64,000 nucleotides of DNA from Sipunculus nudus (Eukaryota > Annelida > Sipuncula > Golfingiida > Sipunculidae): the NCBI GenBank assembly GCA_026874595.1, contig CM049318.1, positions 42,820,456-42,884,455 of the forward strand, in the 5' to 3' direction. Positions 9,797-22,521 of the stretch are shown one piece after another (position 1 is the stretch's first letter; each line of letters opens with the position of its first letter). The notes beneath the pieces were generated by a model, which did no database searches, was not told where the DNA came from, and saw only the letters and a list, made by a program, of their open reading frames with translations. The position numbers were made by a program, and so were the translations under genes.

Positions 9797-9951
9797 AGTT
9801 ATTTGTTAACAGAAAACCACTGACTTCTCTATTAATTCCCCTAGACATTTCACGCTAGTGTTACAGAATCTGATTTTTTTTATCTCCGTTACAAAATTTG
9901 TGTTCATCACGCATACGTGATCCGTTTATATTAGGTTCCGTAACAATATAG
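9797..9951 (+). mobile_element. 3' LTR stub (family A)
   Basis: The sequence from 'gttatttgttaacag' to 'ggttccgtaaca' matches 11536-11689, the last 155 bp of the family-A LTR, and ends in the expected CA. The rest of the 3' LTR is missing, so the retrotransposon copy lost most of this LTR. Confidence 0.8.
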
Positions 9952-10862
9952 AACGCTATATGTACTAGCGTGTATAACATATCTAGCTTTTTATCACATT
10001 AAATGACTTTCCCCAAATGCGAGTTTTTGGAACTTTTGATATGTTATTCTCCAGAACGTTCTGAATAAAATACTTAGTGTATAAAAATATATATATTTTT
10101 TTATTTTCAATTTAGAACCATGGTTTCATTAAGGTTAGTTGCAGGTACATGGGGAGGGTATATTGGGAAATATTTTGAATATGCAAAGTAAAGAGGACAC
10201 GTTGAGGCAATTTTCACCAAAAAATTAGGATATCCTGTTCCCGAAAAACTGTTACCTTATGTCTTTTCGTTATGTAGTCAAATTGTAGAGAGCTCCAATA
10301 TTTAATATTTACATTTCTTCAAAATTAGGATATAAAATTTCAATCGTTTTAAAAAAAAGTCAATGGCGCAAAGGCGCATTTACGTTTGTAACTTGCAAAA
10401 TTATCTTTTAAATGTAATGCTCGGAGTGGAAAACTGATATGTTGAAGTCTTTTGTTAAACTTTGCATTTTACTTGGGTCCATAGTCTCGACAGCACAAAT
10501 GACTCCTAAGACCACAGATCGCGAGTTCGAGTACCGGTATCACCAGAGGAGCCGTGAGATTGTTCACGGTCGACCGTAACCAGGGTCTGGTGCTGTGCAG
10601 TTGTTCTGCAGCCGTTCATAAATATCCTTATACTCAACTAATCAATTTGAAAGTAATAAACTGCAGATAACTTAGATAAAATATAATTGCTAATTAATAA
10701 AAAGAAATACGAAAAACGAAAATAAATCACGAAAATTTGGAAATTAGATAAAATGATAGATATTACAGCTCAACAGGGGGCCACGCGCCGAAGTCGGCCC
10801 CTCTCGATCCGCCACTGATAGTAAAGGCAATTTAATGCATTAATATAGGCCTATATATATAT
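9952..10862. other. Unassigned AT-rich spacer with weak tRNA-like segment
   Basis: No gene is seen. At about 10485-10560 the phrase 'gactcctaagaccacagatc' followed by 'gcgagttcgagtaccgg' resembles the anticodon-to-T-arm part of a tRNA-derived SINE, with a box B-like GTTCGAG. The box A is too degenerate to be sure. Confidence 0.3.
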
Positions 10863-11685
10863 TGTTACAGGTGTCCTATTTATTGTGTGACACGGGCGTA
10901 ACTCGTGTTGTAGCGACCTCGCAGGGCCGCTTGTTACATTCTCACTTTAATCCGTACTGGTTGAACTCTCGTTGTCATGCTAGCTAGGGGCTTTCTCGCC
11001 TGACCGAGCCGGGTCGTGAGTCAGGTGTGGACCCTGGTATGTAGAGCACAGCGATGTTCTCCTAGATGATTCCTATAACGCGTGTTTACTGTGTATTATG
11101 TTAGATCCTTTAGACTGATCGAGAAGTGGAAAATTCTCGGCTTGGGGCAAGAAGTTATAAATAGGGGGCTGTGTTTCAAAGCCGAGAGAGAGGAGAGAAT
11201 ATAACAGCGGAGACAGACGTGTTTATGTCAGTTTGTGGGACCTGTCCGATTATCCAGTAATTTCAGGGATTCTACTATTACTAACTCTATTCAATTTAAT
11301 GCTGCCTGCCTCAAGTTTACTTTCTGGATTGTTACAAGAGCTTTACATTGGACTGTTATTCTCCGAGAGTATACATTTAAAGAACCTGTCGCTGTGGCGG
11401 TGATGGTATCCAGGTACTGTGCACTTTGTTTATTAGGCTGTGTGATTTTATCGATTTGATGTTATACTGTTATTGTACTGTGTAAATGTATTGATTTAGT
11501 GTACTGTAATGTTAGGGTTGTTTTAAGAATAAATTATAGTTATTTGTTAACAGAAAACCATTGACTTCTTTATTCATTCCCTTAGAAATTTCACGCTGCC
11601 TAGTGTTACAGAATCTGATTTTTTTTATCTCCATTACAAAATTTGTGTTCATCACGCATACGTGATCTGTTTATATTAGGTTCCG

Positions 11686-11689
<4 letters not shown>
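10863..11689 (+). mobile_element. Solo LTR, family A
   Basis: The segment starts TGTTACAGG and ends CCGTAAC, short inverted ends typical of LTRs. It contains a TATA-like box (TATAAATA, 11156-11163) and an AATAAA at about 11529, and no coding sequence. It is the best copy of the family seen as partial copies at 541-1008, 9797-9951 and 44698-45310. It is flanked on both sides by TA-repeat sequence, so it inserted into a TA microsatellite and the duplication cannot be sized. No internal retrotransposon region is attached, consistent with LTR-LTR recombination. The exact 5' end is less certain because other copies align only from about 11035. Confidence 0.75.

Positions 11690-11745
<56 letters not shown>
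11690..11745. repeat. (TA)n microsatellite
   Basis: About 28 uninterrupted TA units directly after the LTR; the shorter TA run at 10852-10862 is probably the other half of the split microsatellite. Confidence 0.95.
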
Positions 11746-11747
<2 letters not shown>

Positions 11748-11814
11748 TATTAGATTGAGTGAAATTCCGAAAGGAAGGCGAGTACTGGGCCCCCCCCCCC
11801 CCGGCTACGCCCCT

Positions 11815-12290
11815 GGACAGCATTGATGGTCTTGTCAATAGTGTTATAGGAACAGTTGTAAGGATAATGACAAATGACAGCGGAAAACTGTAAATAATTT
11901 TTCTGAAGAACGAAAGCAATACCTGCTAGTCTTTGGAAACAAGAGACAGTAAAGAGGACATGATAGGATATGAGAATGGAGCTCAGGTTGCCAGAAGAAA
12001 AGTTCCATTTACATTAGCATGGGAAATTATCATCCGCGAATGCCAAGGTAAATTACAAACACAAATTGTTGTGAACATGAAAAGGCACAGCGTTTGGAAA
12101 AAAGGACAACCTTGTGTTGCATTGAGTCGTGTGAAAACATTGGGCGGTTAATACATAGCAGACTTTTGACCCTACTGGTATACAGACTGTCAGAAATATT
12201 GAAGATAAGATGTAGGAAATGCAACAGAACCAAATACCAACTGAAAAACTAAACCTTGATACAAAGTGTAAACAGGTTTGGTCATGTTAA
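11815..12290 (+). pseudogene. PIF1/Helitron-type helicase fragment
   Basis: Broken frames read DSIDGLVNSVIGTVVRI (about 11816-11866), then RRKVPFTLAWEIIIRECQGK (about 11993-12052) and GQPCVALSRVKTLGG (about 12103-12150). These correspond in order to the C-terminal conserved blocks of PIF1-family SF1B helicases, with the 'GLVNG..GTV', 'lAwaiTihkcQG' and 'YVALSRv' motifs. In invertebrate genomes such fragments are usually the helicase half of Helitron Rep/Hel proteins, where it would unwind DNA during rolling-circle transposition. Stops at 11888 and after 12150, and divergence of the motif residues (TIHK reads IIRE), show it is dead. No Rep domain or Helitron hairpin end is visible nearby. Confidence 0.65.
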
Positions 12291-13414
12291 ATGGAACTCT
12301 TATAGTACAATAGGATATGGTCAGGGAAACGTATCTAGAAATATTTTATAATGTTGTGTTTATTTTTATCATAAATTATGTAGATCAGTTGATCGGTTTG
12401 TTATGATAATCTGACAGAAGATTCTGGAGGTCAACATGCTTCTGGGAGGCTTAGCTGGTGTTTTCCTTGTAGATAGTTCGAGAACACTCGTTCCGAGGAC
12501 TTTCGATTGTAGTCCTGATGTGAAAGCCGGCTCTAAAGCCGCCGGGGCAAGTAAGCCGAGAAATGTCTTTACAACAAGACGTCTTGTAAGATTCGCACCA
12601 GCGGAATGTTATTTCAAGTACCGCGTTAGGACGATTGTTGGTTCTCGGAGAATGTGCTTGTTTAGCTGAAGAGGGCGTTAGAATTTTTGTGGACTTCGTA
12701 TTTGTGAAGTTAGAGCCAGTTAACGGCGGGCGAGAGCCAATGATCTGTTGAAGAATTGTATTGTGAGATTGGAACCAGTCTACGGGGGGGGGGGGGCAAA
12801 TTTTGGAACGTGATAAGAATAGACTTGTTTTGTTATACCCTAGACGTCGTGTGATTTTCTGGACTTTTGCTTGAAAGTTCCCGGGAAATATATGTCCGCT
12901 ACGTGTGTGGTGTAACAAACTTGATTGAATACCGTACGGCTGATTCAACAATCAGTGGGTATTTGAATATATGTTATTTTATCAAAACAATTACCAAACC
13001 TATTGAGTGCGAGACGATCTCTCATTTTCGATCACACAGAGGTGATGTGTTTCACCGAAATGGTTTGAACAGAAATGGATTGCACGTTATCTGAATGTGT
13101 AAAAGAACTTAAACCCAGGGGAGTTTACTGTGGACAATGAGACATTGGAATGTAAATTTGTGAAGTTCAAAGTACAAAAATCGGAAATTATTGTGGAAAC
13201 CATTTTTACCCATTTGAACAGTTTTGGCAAATATTTCGTTCTTATATCGCATCTTTGCACGTGTTTGTACATGGAGACTTCAATGATAACTGGAATTACA
13301 AGAAAGAATGCAAATCATCTGTATTAATGAAGCGATAGGAGTTGAGCAATTGGTTGTTAATAATGAACACAATCTCGATATTTTCTCAGAAACATGCCAG
13401 TAACGTGGTATTAT
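12291..13414. other. Unassigned spacer
   Basis: No recognisable gene. It contains a G14 tract at about 12784-12797. Open frames here, up to 166 codons on the minus strand, show no known motif. Confidence 0.4.
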
Positions 13415-13890
13415 AATGGTCACAGCAGAAGACAATATGACAAACGGGTAATAACAATAGTCACAGCAGAAGTCAATATGACAAACGGGTAATAACAATG
13501 GTCACAGCAGAAGACAATAAGACAAACGGGTAATAACAATGGTCACAGCAGAAGACACTATGACAAACGGGTAATAACAATGGTCACAGCAGAAGACTAT
13601 ATGACAAACGAGTAATTACAATGGTCAAAGCACAAGACAATATAACGAACGGGTAATAATTGTCATAGTGGAAGAATAAATGACAAACGGATAATTCAAA
13701 GTTCATAAGGGGAAGACTGTATGACTCACAGGTAACAATGGTCATAGCACAAGACAATATGGCAAGAGGTAATAAAAACGATCATGGCTAAAGGCTATAT
13801 GACAAATGGGTAATGACAAGGATCATACCAGAAGACCATTTGACACACGGGTAATAACAATGGTCATAGGGGAAGATTGTATGACTCCCG
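13415..13890 (+). repeat. Minisatellite, 41-bp unit
   Basis: About 11-12 units containing 'gtcacagcagaagacaat' and 'gacaaacgggtaataaca'. The first five units are almost identical; later ones diverge (for example 'catagtggaagaataaa'). Confidence 0.9.
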
Positions 13891-16029
13891 TTGAATAAAA
13901 TACCGTTCAAATATATTTCGAAAAGAAAAAAACTTCATTGATCTGTATGTTACCTTTAGTTTTTTTCTTTTTTTTTTGTAATCCTGTAAGTAGTAACCCC
14001 TTAGTACCGCCTACCTGTATGTACAGTACCAGCCTGTAGAAGGACATCTCTGTGTACACCACCAGCAAACTCCTGGCATCAAGTGGCCGTGGCCTCTGTG
14101 GCGCGGTTTCTCTTTAACGCTCCCCGGAGGATTCATGTCCAGCTTAGACGGCGGCTGTAGCCTTGAGAGGGCAGTTGGCGCAACAGTTTAATGGAAATTG
14201 GCGCCTCACTGCTTGGACAATTAGCGGCAGAACCATTAACTTGCCGAGAAAATGTAATATATTCGTCATGACCTGTAGCAACTTGGTCAATATTTCCAAC
14301 TTCTGCTTAATAAGGTTCGTCCCTTGTGTAAAAGGACAGATTAAGCACGTGCCGACTAAACTATGAAAACTAAGTATAGGTAAGCCATGAAAATGATACG
14401 TTCTAGCATGTATCTATAGTATATATGCCCGGTTTATCTGTTACCCTTTATACTTACCAGTCCTTGGTCCATTGTTTGGAAGAGTTTTGCCAGAAGGAAT
14501 GAATAAATGGGTCTGTGTTATTTTATTCAAGCATTTGTTCACTGCAAATAGCTCGCAGATTTCTGGAGGGATTAACAGTTAATAAATACTAAGTAATCTT
14601 ATCGATCCCTGCCTAGCAATGATAAACCACCCTATTCAGTTAATCAAATACAGCCTGTTAACCAAAACTGACGATGTGCCCTTTGAAAGCGAAATATAAT
14701 AAATATATATTAGGTGAAAGCGTCTGTACGAATTCTATCCTAATTAATCAAACATATTGAATGTTTCTGTATATCCGCTATTCATCGAGGACTTGTGTTT
14801 GTCATTCATTGTGTCCTTCAAAGATCACCTGAACTAAAATATTACGGACATGTTTTTTCATTCAAATAATTAACAAAAATATACGGTTGTCTGCGCACGT
14901 CTTACCATTGCGTGTAAATATATTCTAGATCCATGACAGAAATCTTTGACAATGATTTGAACAAGTGTTTTGAGCTTGAGAAGAACGTAATGTATAGATT
15001 ATAGGTCTAGAGTAAGTATTGGTGTCGCCCAGTTGATAAAGTTCCTCAGATATATACAAAATAAGTTGTAATTTTTATGATGCGAATGAGATTGATTTTC
15101 CTTTACCCAGCTTTGTTTCTGGTACAAGTGCATGTAAACAAATAAACTAGGAAGAGAGGGTAAACTATCATCAAATGAAAAAAAAGATCGTTTATTGAAG
15201 GGGTTACAATGATATGGCGACATAGCGTCAAGGTCCATGATTTATATTTTTATGCCAAGCCCTTGTATTCAAAATCTGGAAACGGAAAGCATCCATTGTA
15301 GTTGTCGTCTGTTATCTGGTTTGATTTGACTCTCATTCCAAAGACAATTAGTGACCCAACAGGATGTATTGACTGCCGTGGTCCTCACTCCATAAAAAGT
15401 GTACCTGTCTAATGAATATAAATTGTGGACAATAGTACCCACAGCAGACATATAATAATTAAAAATTTATTCAAAGTAACAATTAACAAGTTAAACGGTC
15501 TATACATTATGGAAATTAAACGAAGTATCCTGCAAAGGGTGCATTAATTAAGTGTGAAACTAGAATAATTCTCTTTATATGAATACAAGTTTGATAATTA
15601 ATCAGATAATTATATGTTTTATCCATCAATGATTTTACGCCATTCATTAGTGATAATAGACGCTCATCAAAGCCTTTGTTTAAAACTATCCGGCTTCAGG
15701 CTGTTATTTCTTCAACCGCGATGAATTGTCAATTAATCTAATTGATTGAATATGATTGCATGTTTGATACTGTTCCGCTCATTCATAAAGCTGATTACAT
15801 TACCATAACAAAACACTGGTTCATGTTCCAAACGCAAAGCCATTCTTTTAATGAATTCTGATGACGTCAGGCAAGACCGAGGCTGAGTGAGAAAGTCAGT
15901 CGACATGTGAGAGTCACTGAGGTAAAATGGGTATCTGTCTCCCACTGTAATCCCTGGACGACGGGCCGTGATGTGACGTAGACCCGGCCAAATATACATC
16001 AATGCCTGGCAAAACCAGATACAGGAAAC
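13891..16029. other. Unassigned spacer
   Basis: AT-rich sequence with no conserved coding motif, RNA gene or tandem repeat that I can support. Confidence 0.4.
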
Positions 16030-16260
16030 AAACTTTTGATTGTCAGTTGTAAGTTTGAAAACAATAGGTACAAAATTGTGGCCTGTAGAGAGGGGACAGA
16101 CAGACAGACAGACAGACGGACAAAGAAACAGACAAACATACGCATCTAACCAACATGCCTGCCGAAATCGAAGGTTTCCGCCAAGCAACAAACAGACATA
16201 CGCAACTGAACAAATGAATGCAAAAATCTTTGATTTCCGGCAAGTAATAATATAACATAC
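16030..16260 (+). repeat. Dispersed repeat tail
   Basis: Shares 'acaaaattgtggcctgtaga', a gacagaca run and two 'gccgaaatcgaaggtttccg'-type endings with 360-500 and 44060-44170. The ending is duplicated within this copy. Confidence 0.75.
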
Positions 16261-16640
16261 GGCCAACGCTGTAGAGAATCATACAGCCAGACTTGCAGGG
16301 AAGACGTGAATTTAATATAACATACAGACAGCGCTGCAGGGAAAACATAAAAATTATTATAACAGATAGCCAGCGCTGCAGAGGAAACATGAAAAACATT
16401 ATAACATCTAACTAGTGCTGCAAGGAAAATAAAAAATAATATGCATTAAAGGCTGCAGAGGAAACCCGGCGAAATATATATCGCTAAGCCAGCCCTGCAG
16501 AGAATAATACTGCACGACCGTGAATAAAACTTGAAATGTAACTAAACGTACAACCAGGGCTGCAGAGACACTTATGAAAAATGACATACTGCCAGAGTTT
16601 CAGAGAATCATACGACTGACATTGCAGAGACACATTGTGG
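16240..16640 (+). repeat. Degenerate tandem repeat, about 40-65-bp units
   Basis: Recurrent phrase 'tataacata..gccagcgctgc' followed by 'agagaaacat', about seven poorly conserved units starting at the end of the dispersed repeat. Confidence 0.6.
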
Positions 16641-19394
16641 ATTCAGGAGTAAACATGGGTACATAGATCAAACTTGATGTTATTTTACGACCCCCCCCCC
16701 CCCATAAAAAAATTAAAAGAATATTGTTGAAACATATACATACACCGGACTTGGAAATCTTACAAAGTAAATGTGATGAAACTTTTTTCTTTTTATTTGT
16801 TTTCCGGCTCTTATCTATGTGTTAAAAATAAACATTTTGTTGTCTTATTCCATGAAATATATAAGTTTAGGTCAACAAACCACTGAATTCATACAGACAG
16901 ACCTCCGACTTGCTGTAAACATTTATTATCCAAGCTACCGTCACTTTCGACCAGCACATGCAGTTACAAAAATCGGACACATTATAGAAAACTTTTCGTC
17001 TTGCACCGTCAGACGCGGATACCAGGCCATTTGCTATCGGTGTGGCCTGTAGTCCAAATATTAATGGCTAAGCCTTTGGCTCCACATATTATCACGTATC
17101 ACGTATGCAGTCTGAAAAGGTCACCATACAGGTGAAAAATGAATGCAAGGTGCAAATCTGACTGATATTGTACCCGAAGGTCAGTTTTTGTAAATCGGTC
17201 ATATTGGAGATTTTGCGCACAGAAAGGCCTAATTAACATAAACCCAAGAAAGCAGACATTTTGCGAGTCAAATTTATCTTCCATAATGCTGAATTTACGA
17301 TTTTGAGTCGCTGGTTGTTCATAGATAGACATTCGTTGAAATATCATTACATTAGAAAATAAAACAATAAATTTCTATTTATGTGTTGTCACTTTACATT
17401 ACAACTCCAAGATGGCCGCCAATTTAAGGTTAAATATCTCATAATGTCCAAGGTTGACAAAAGAGAGCTTTTTGACTGTTAATCGTATAAAAGGCATGAA
17501 AAATCTTTAGAATCTGCAAGGTAGGCTCTCCTGCCAACGGACTAAAACAATGTTTAAAATGTTAAAATAAATCCTTAGGATTCTTGGTGAACTATCTGAA
17601 TGACTTTCGATCTGGTCATCAATGACATTCAAACCTTCCCATCGTGCATTAATATAACAGATGTACCTATATATATATATATATATATATTTATATAAGT
17701 GATGGTTTATACGTTCAGGTTATATCGACGAAATATATTTAAGCAAAGACACGCCTATCCTATATGAAGAGTTTATTTGTAGGAAAGCGACATGTAATTT
17801 GAAAAAAAAATAAACAAGATCACGATTCTGTCCATGTGCTCACCAGAAAGTTAACTTCACTAAATCGCTAAATTCATTTTCTGCTTGCCTGAGACGGTGG
17901 CCGCTATAATCAGGGAGCGCCTAACATAATGTCCATACATTACAAGAAGAGCAAACTGGTATGAACAAACATACATACACACACACTTCCCGTTCCAATC
18001 CTCTTGTTAACTCCTCAACCTGTTTTCCATCTGGAAAGACGCTTACAAATCGTCAGTTAGGTAGCTGATTAAAAAAAATAATCTTCTCTGACGTTCGGCG
18101 TGGTCGACCTCTGGCAGACCTATATGTTCTGCCCAATTGCAGAGAGGCCAGTTTGGCTCAAGTGAACGAAACCTCATGATATGAAGAGGACTAAAAAGAA
18201 AGCCCCTGTCTGTGTGTAGCCTACGGCGTTTATGCATACCGAGTCGGAATACCTGCATTATCAATGCATACTTGATTGTCAAGCACACTTGGCTAAAAGC
18301 ATTGATCCGGTCATGGAGAATGAACCCCTGGCGGCGGTCTACGAGTATAGGAGAGTCGCAGCATTACACCGCCACCAACCAAGCCAACACCTTAAAAAGA
18401 TTGACAAGTATCATATGTTACGATAGAATAGGGGATTTACGGTCGGCCGCGCAATTATCAAACCCTGAGGCGGCGCACCAGTGGACAGAAAACACTGACA
18501 GAAGCATTTTTTCCCTTTTTTCTAGTGATAGACGAAATGTCCCAATGGAACTGACGATTCTGGTTTCTAATGGGTTGAGCACACTCTACTGATTTTGTTA
18601 CAACAGAGAGAGACTGGCGAATCAGACGTGGGCATATGTTATTCGCGGGATAAAGACCAATTGTGGAAATGACGGCTTTGCTGTCATATCAGTGAGAACA
18701 TTTGTTTCCCAGAGAGCTACCTGAGCCATATTATAATTATAATATTTTTTTCGTTCAAATCAGAGAGTTGTACAATATGTTTTCTGATTTAAAATACAAC
18801 ATATAGTACAGTGCAAAATACATTATAAAAAAAAGCACTCAGTTCAGCTGGAGATAAAACATTTAATTTAGGTACCACTAACGTTGTACATTTTGTTCTA
18901 TGTGGTGGTTTACGTAATATATCAGTGCATATAAATGTCCACAAGTAAATCATTGCAGTCCTGAAAAGTTAATTGTATCTCGCTAGCACCATACATTATA
19001 GATCTGGCGAGATATCGAGGTATGTCATTGTCAAAACTCAATAATTTACAGAAAACCTGAATATACGTATCTCCACAGAGAGTATCCAAGGCCTTGAAAT
19101 TAAACACAAAAGATTTTATGGTGTTCTACGAGGAACACGAAACACTTTGCACAGGTCGTTACGCCATGCTACACATACTGTTTAGAGCATCTTAGACTGC
19201 AGGCTAAATAAGACAGCAATACTGTGTGAAAAGTCTGTTTCTGTATGAACCCTAGATGAGCAAAGAGAGAGTTGACAGATTTATTCAATCCTACCAGCAT
19301 GTGAGACACATCGAGAAAACCATCCTTAGTACCATTAACTGTATGTCCCAAATGCAAAGAGTTTGGTATAACAGGCAGAGATATAACATTAAGC
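16641..19394. other. Unassigned spacer with microsatellite
   Basis: Contains a C tract at about 16691 and a short (TA)n at 17669-17690. No gene-like sequence was recognised. Confidence 0.4.
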
Positions 19395-20850
19395 ATTTTT
19401 TTAGATAAGCTGACTGAAAGACATCTGCACTTTAGTGATCTTTCTTTGTCCGTCGTCCGTCTGTCCGTCTGTCTTTCCGTCAGTCCGTGAACAGGGCACT
19501 AATCGTAACCTTCAGACCTAGAACCTTCTAACTGAAAACCAATGGAGGTCTATAAAAAATCTCCTTGGAAACCTGAAATTAAGTAAATGTGGCCTATATC
19601 CTCCGAGCTATGGGGCTGGAAAGTACCCCTACGAATTATTTTAACTTTGTACAAAAGGTCTAGCATCTAAATAACCAATGCATTGGTTGCCATAATATTT
19701 TCATGCATGTTGATCATAGAGTCTTTCATAATTTCCTGAAGACTGGTGGCGCCACCTGTATTTTTTCTTAATTTTACACATTTTTCTCTATTTTTGAGAC
19801 CATTAGATGAAGCAGTCCGTCCGTAAATAGGGCACAAATCGTAACCGTTAGACCTAGAAACTTCTAACTGTACTTCCAGGGAGGCCCTAGGTAAATCAGC
19901 TTGAAACCTGAAATTAAGTCATGATGACATATATTTTGTTAACTACAGGCTGAAAACATGATTTGTTGCACCCAGTCAGTCAGATGGGCACAAATTGTAT
20001 CCGCTAGGCCTAGAAACTTCTCATGGTACACCCATGGAGGTGCATTAAAATCTTCTTTGAAACTTGAAATTAGATCACTGCGACCTATATTTTCTGAGCT
20101 ATGATGCTTAAAAGTAATCCAAAAATAATTTTTAAAATGATACAAGAGCTCCGGTATCTGAATATCTAATTATTGATTGCCATGATTCTTTCAATGCATA
20201 TTGATCATGGAGTGTTTCATCATTTCCTGAAGACTGGTGGCGCCACCTCAATTGTTTCTAATTTTTACGCATTTTTTCTCTATTTTTGAGACCTTTAGAT
20301 GAAGCAGTCCGTCCGTACATAGGGCACAAATCGTAACCGTAAGACCCAGAAACTTATATCTGTATATCCAGGGAGGTCCTAGGCAAATCTGTTATGAAAA
20401 CTGAAATTAGGTCATGGTGACCTATATTTTGCAAACTACAGGCTGAAAACATGATTTTAGCACCCAGTCAGTCAGACGGGGCACAAATTGTATCCGCTAG
20501 GCCTAGAATCTTCTTACGTGACATTAAGGCAGGTGCCGGGGTAAATCTGCATGAAAACCTGAAATTAAGTCATCTGTGAACTACGGGCCGATAACATGAT
20601 TTTAGCACTTGAAAGTCAGAGGGGCACAAATTTTATCCGCTAGCCCTAGAATGTTTTTATGTGACATACAGGGAAGTCTTAGGCAAATCCCCATGGAAAC
20701 CTGTAATTAGGTCATGGTGACCTAAATTTTGCATGCTACTGGTCACAAACATTATTTTAAACATTTTTATTGGTCAAAAACGTTTTAAGCACCCACCCAG
20801 TCAGACAGGAAACAAAGCTTTACTGTTGGACCTAGAATCTTCTGTCTTGC
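19395..20850 (+). repeat. Dispersed repeat with internal about 350-480-bp units
   Basis: Starts near 'gctgactgaaagacatctgc' and a run of 'gtccgtc', then repeats blocks with 'gggcacaaatcgtaaccgt', 'agacctagaaacttctaact' and 'tggtggcgccacct'. It is related to 34096-35640. Non-coding interspersed repeat of unknown class; similar repeats are, to my knowledge, frequent in molluscs. Confidence 0.8.
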
Positions 20851-21179
20851 TAATTAGGGATGTCCTTCAAAAATGTGCATGGACATTTTTAGCTCAGCTG
20901 ACTGCATACAAAAAGGCCAGATTTCGCGGGAAGGGTTTGACTCATTATCATTAAACATTTTCTTTTCTTGATTTCGAAGAAATTTGATTGCTACAATTGA
21001 ATGAGGATACCACCTTAAAAATTTTGCATTCAGATTTCCTTTTGTGAATATCATTCTAGACAGCTGAGCGTCATGACCCATGAGTCACTTGTTAAATCAA
21101 TTTCTTTCCTTCCAACCTGCTTTATCTGGCTCGTTTTAAGTATTAAAAGCATTGCTGTGTGTACACGCATAATTGGCAT
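20851..21179. other. Unassigned spacer
   Basis: Contains another 'tttttagctcagctgactgc' head (20889-20908), the same phrase that opens the 34.1-kb repeat. It is probably a short fragment of that repeat. Confidence 0.4.
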
Positions 21180-21740
21180 ATATATGTAACATTATATTAG
21201 TACCAGAAATTGTTAGGTTTATCAACCTTAATATCATTCGCATATGAAAAAGCCCCTGCAAAATGTGGTCGTATATAACAACCAACACCAGAGTATTTCA
21301 ACTGCAATAGTAGATCATCAGTATATTCACAAAACATAACAGGTGATATAACTCTACCTTGTTTTATCACATATTATACACTGAAACTATCAGAAACAAC
21401 CGAGTTCCAGCGAACCCTCAGTTGCTGTCTGGCATATATAGTTATAATTACCCTTAATAACTCTGGACATATGTTCTGTTTCAATAATTTTGCACATAAA
21501 GAGTAATCTTCCAATAATCTTCCAAAATCTGTCAATAGCCTTAGATGCATCGAACAGGTCGCATATCACTGGGGTGTCTTGATTAATATTAAAAGTTTAT
21601 ACATCGCTCACTACATCTTAACATTTCACTGAACATATCCAATATAATTACGTCAAAATCTTTCCTTATATACTGCTTAATGTTATGGCACGAAAATTAT
21701 CTGACTTGTTTGTACCGTTGTACGTCATTATTTTCTTGGA
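21180..21740 (-). pseudogene. LINE reverse-transcriptase fragment
   Basis: The minus strand reads, in broken frames, CDLFDASKAIDRFWKI (about 21560-21520), then residues like RVISPVMFCEY (about 21350), LLLQLKYSGVGCYIRPHF (about 21330-21270) and AGAFSYANDIK (about 21265-21230). This order (LDASKAFD, then GVxQGgvlSPxLF, then GyGC.i...GafaYADDi) is the palm region of non-LTR retrotransposon reverse transcriptases. The catalytic YADD box has become YAND, and several frameshifts and stops are present, so it is inactive. No endonuclease domain or 3' tail is seen. The clade cannot be fixed. Confidence 0.75.
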
Positions 21741-21929
21741 CAACAAAACAAATTAAATAAAAAGAATTGCTAATACCAATTGTCAATAAACCTGGACCTG
21801 GTTCATTCCCCTGACTGCTCATTCAAACATCAACTTGACCATTCAGAAGAGACGCATATAGTATAGATGTAACGAGTGAATTGATTAAGAAACTGTGCGC
21901 GTTGTGGAGGCCACCGTTTTGTTTTGTAC

Positions 21930-22515
21930 ATAGTATAGGGTTTGGGGATTTTTTTGTACATAACGTTATATTAAGGAATCTGTTTTTGTACATGACGTAA
22001 GGTTAAGTGATCTGTTTTGTAAATGCGTAATGTTTAGGGATCTGTTTTGTACATAACGTAATGTTTAGGAATCTATTTCGACATAGCCTAAGGTTTAGGG
22101 ATTTTATTTGTACAAACGTATTTGTACATACATAAGGATTAAGGATATGTTTTGTATATACGTAATGTTTTGTATAACGTAATGAATGGGGATCTATTTG
22201 ATGCATAACGTAAGGTTTAGGGATCTGATTTGTACAAACGTAAGGTTTAGGGACTTATTTTATGCATAACGTAAGGTTTAGGGATCTGTTTTGTACAAAC
22301 GTAATGTTTATGGATACATTTTGTACATGACGTAATGTGTAGGGATCTTCTTGGACATAACGTAAAGTTAAGGGATCTGTTTGGTACAGAACGTTATTTT
22401 TGGGAACTGTTATATACATAACGTAAGGTTTCGGGATATGTTCTGTACATAACGTAAGGTTTAGATAGCTGTTTTGTTCATACGCAAGGTAAGTGATCGA
22501 TTTTGTACATAAATT
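21930..22515 (+). repeat. Minisatellite, about 31-bp unit
   Basis: About 18 degenerate units built on 'gtttagggatctgttttgta' followed by 'cataacgtaa'. Unit lengths vary from about 25 to 33 bp. It ends directly at the LTR that follows. Confidence 0.85.
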
Positions 22516-22521
22516 TTTACA

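Noticed and set aside
12451-12951. 166-codon minus-strand open frame
   Set aside because: No recognisable motif; it crosses a homopolymer G/C tract and lies in unassigned spacer between repeats.
15733-16399. Minus-strand frames of 118-177 codons rich in Cys, Leu and Val
   Set aside because: They are the translation of the gacagaca-containing dispersed repeat (LSVCLSVCL-type runs); no real protein is indicated.
21930-22515. Telomere-like repeat (tttaggg within the 31-bp unit)
   Set aside because: The heptamer is part of a longer unrelated unit and is not tandem by itself.
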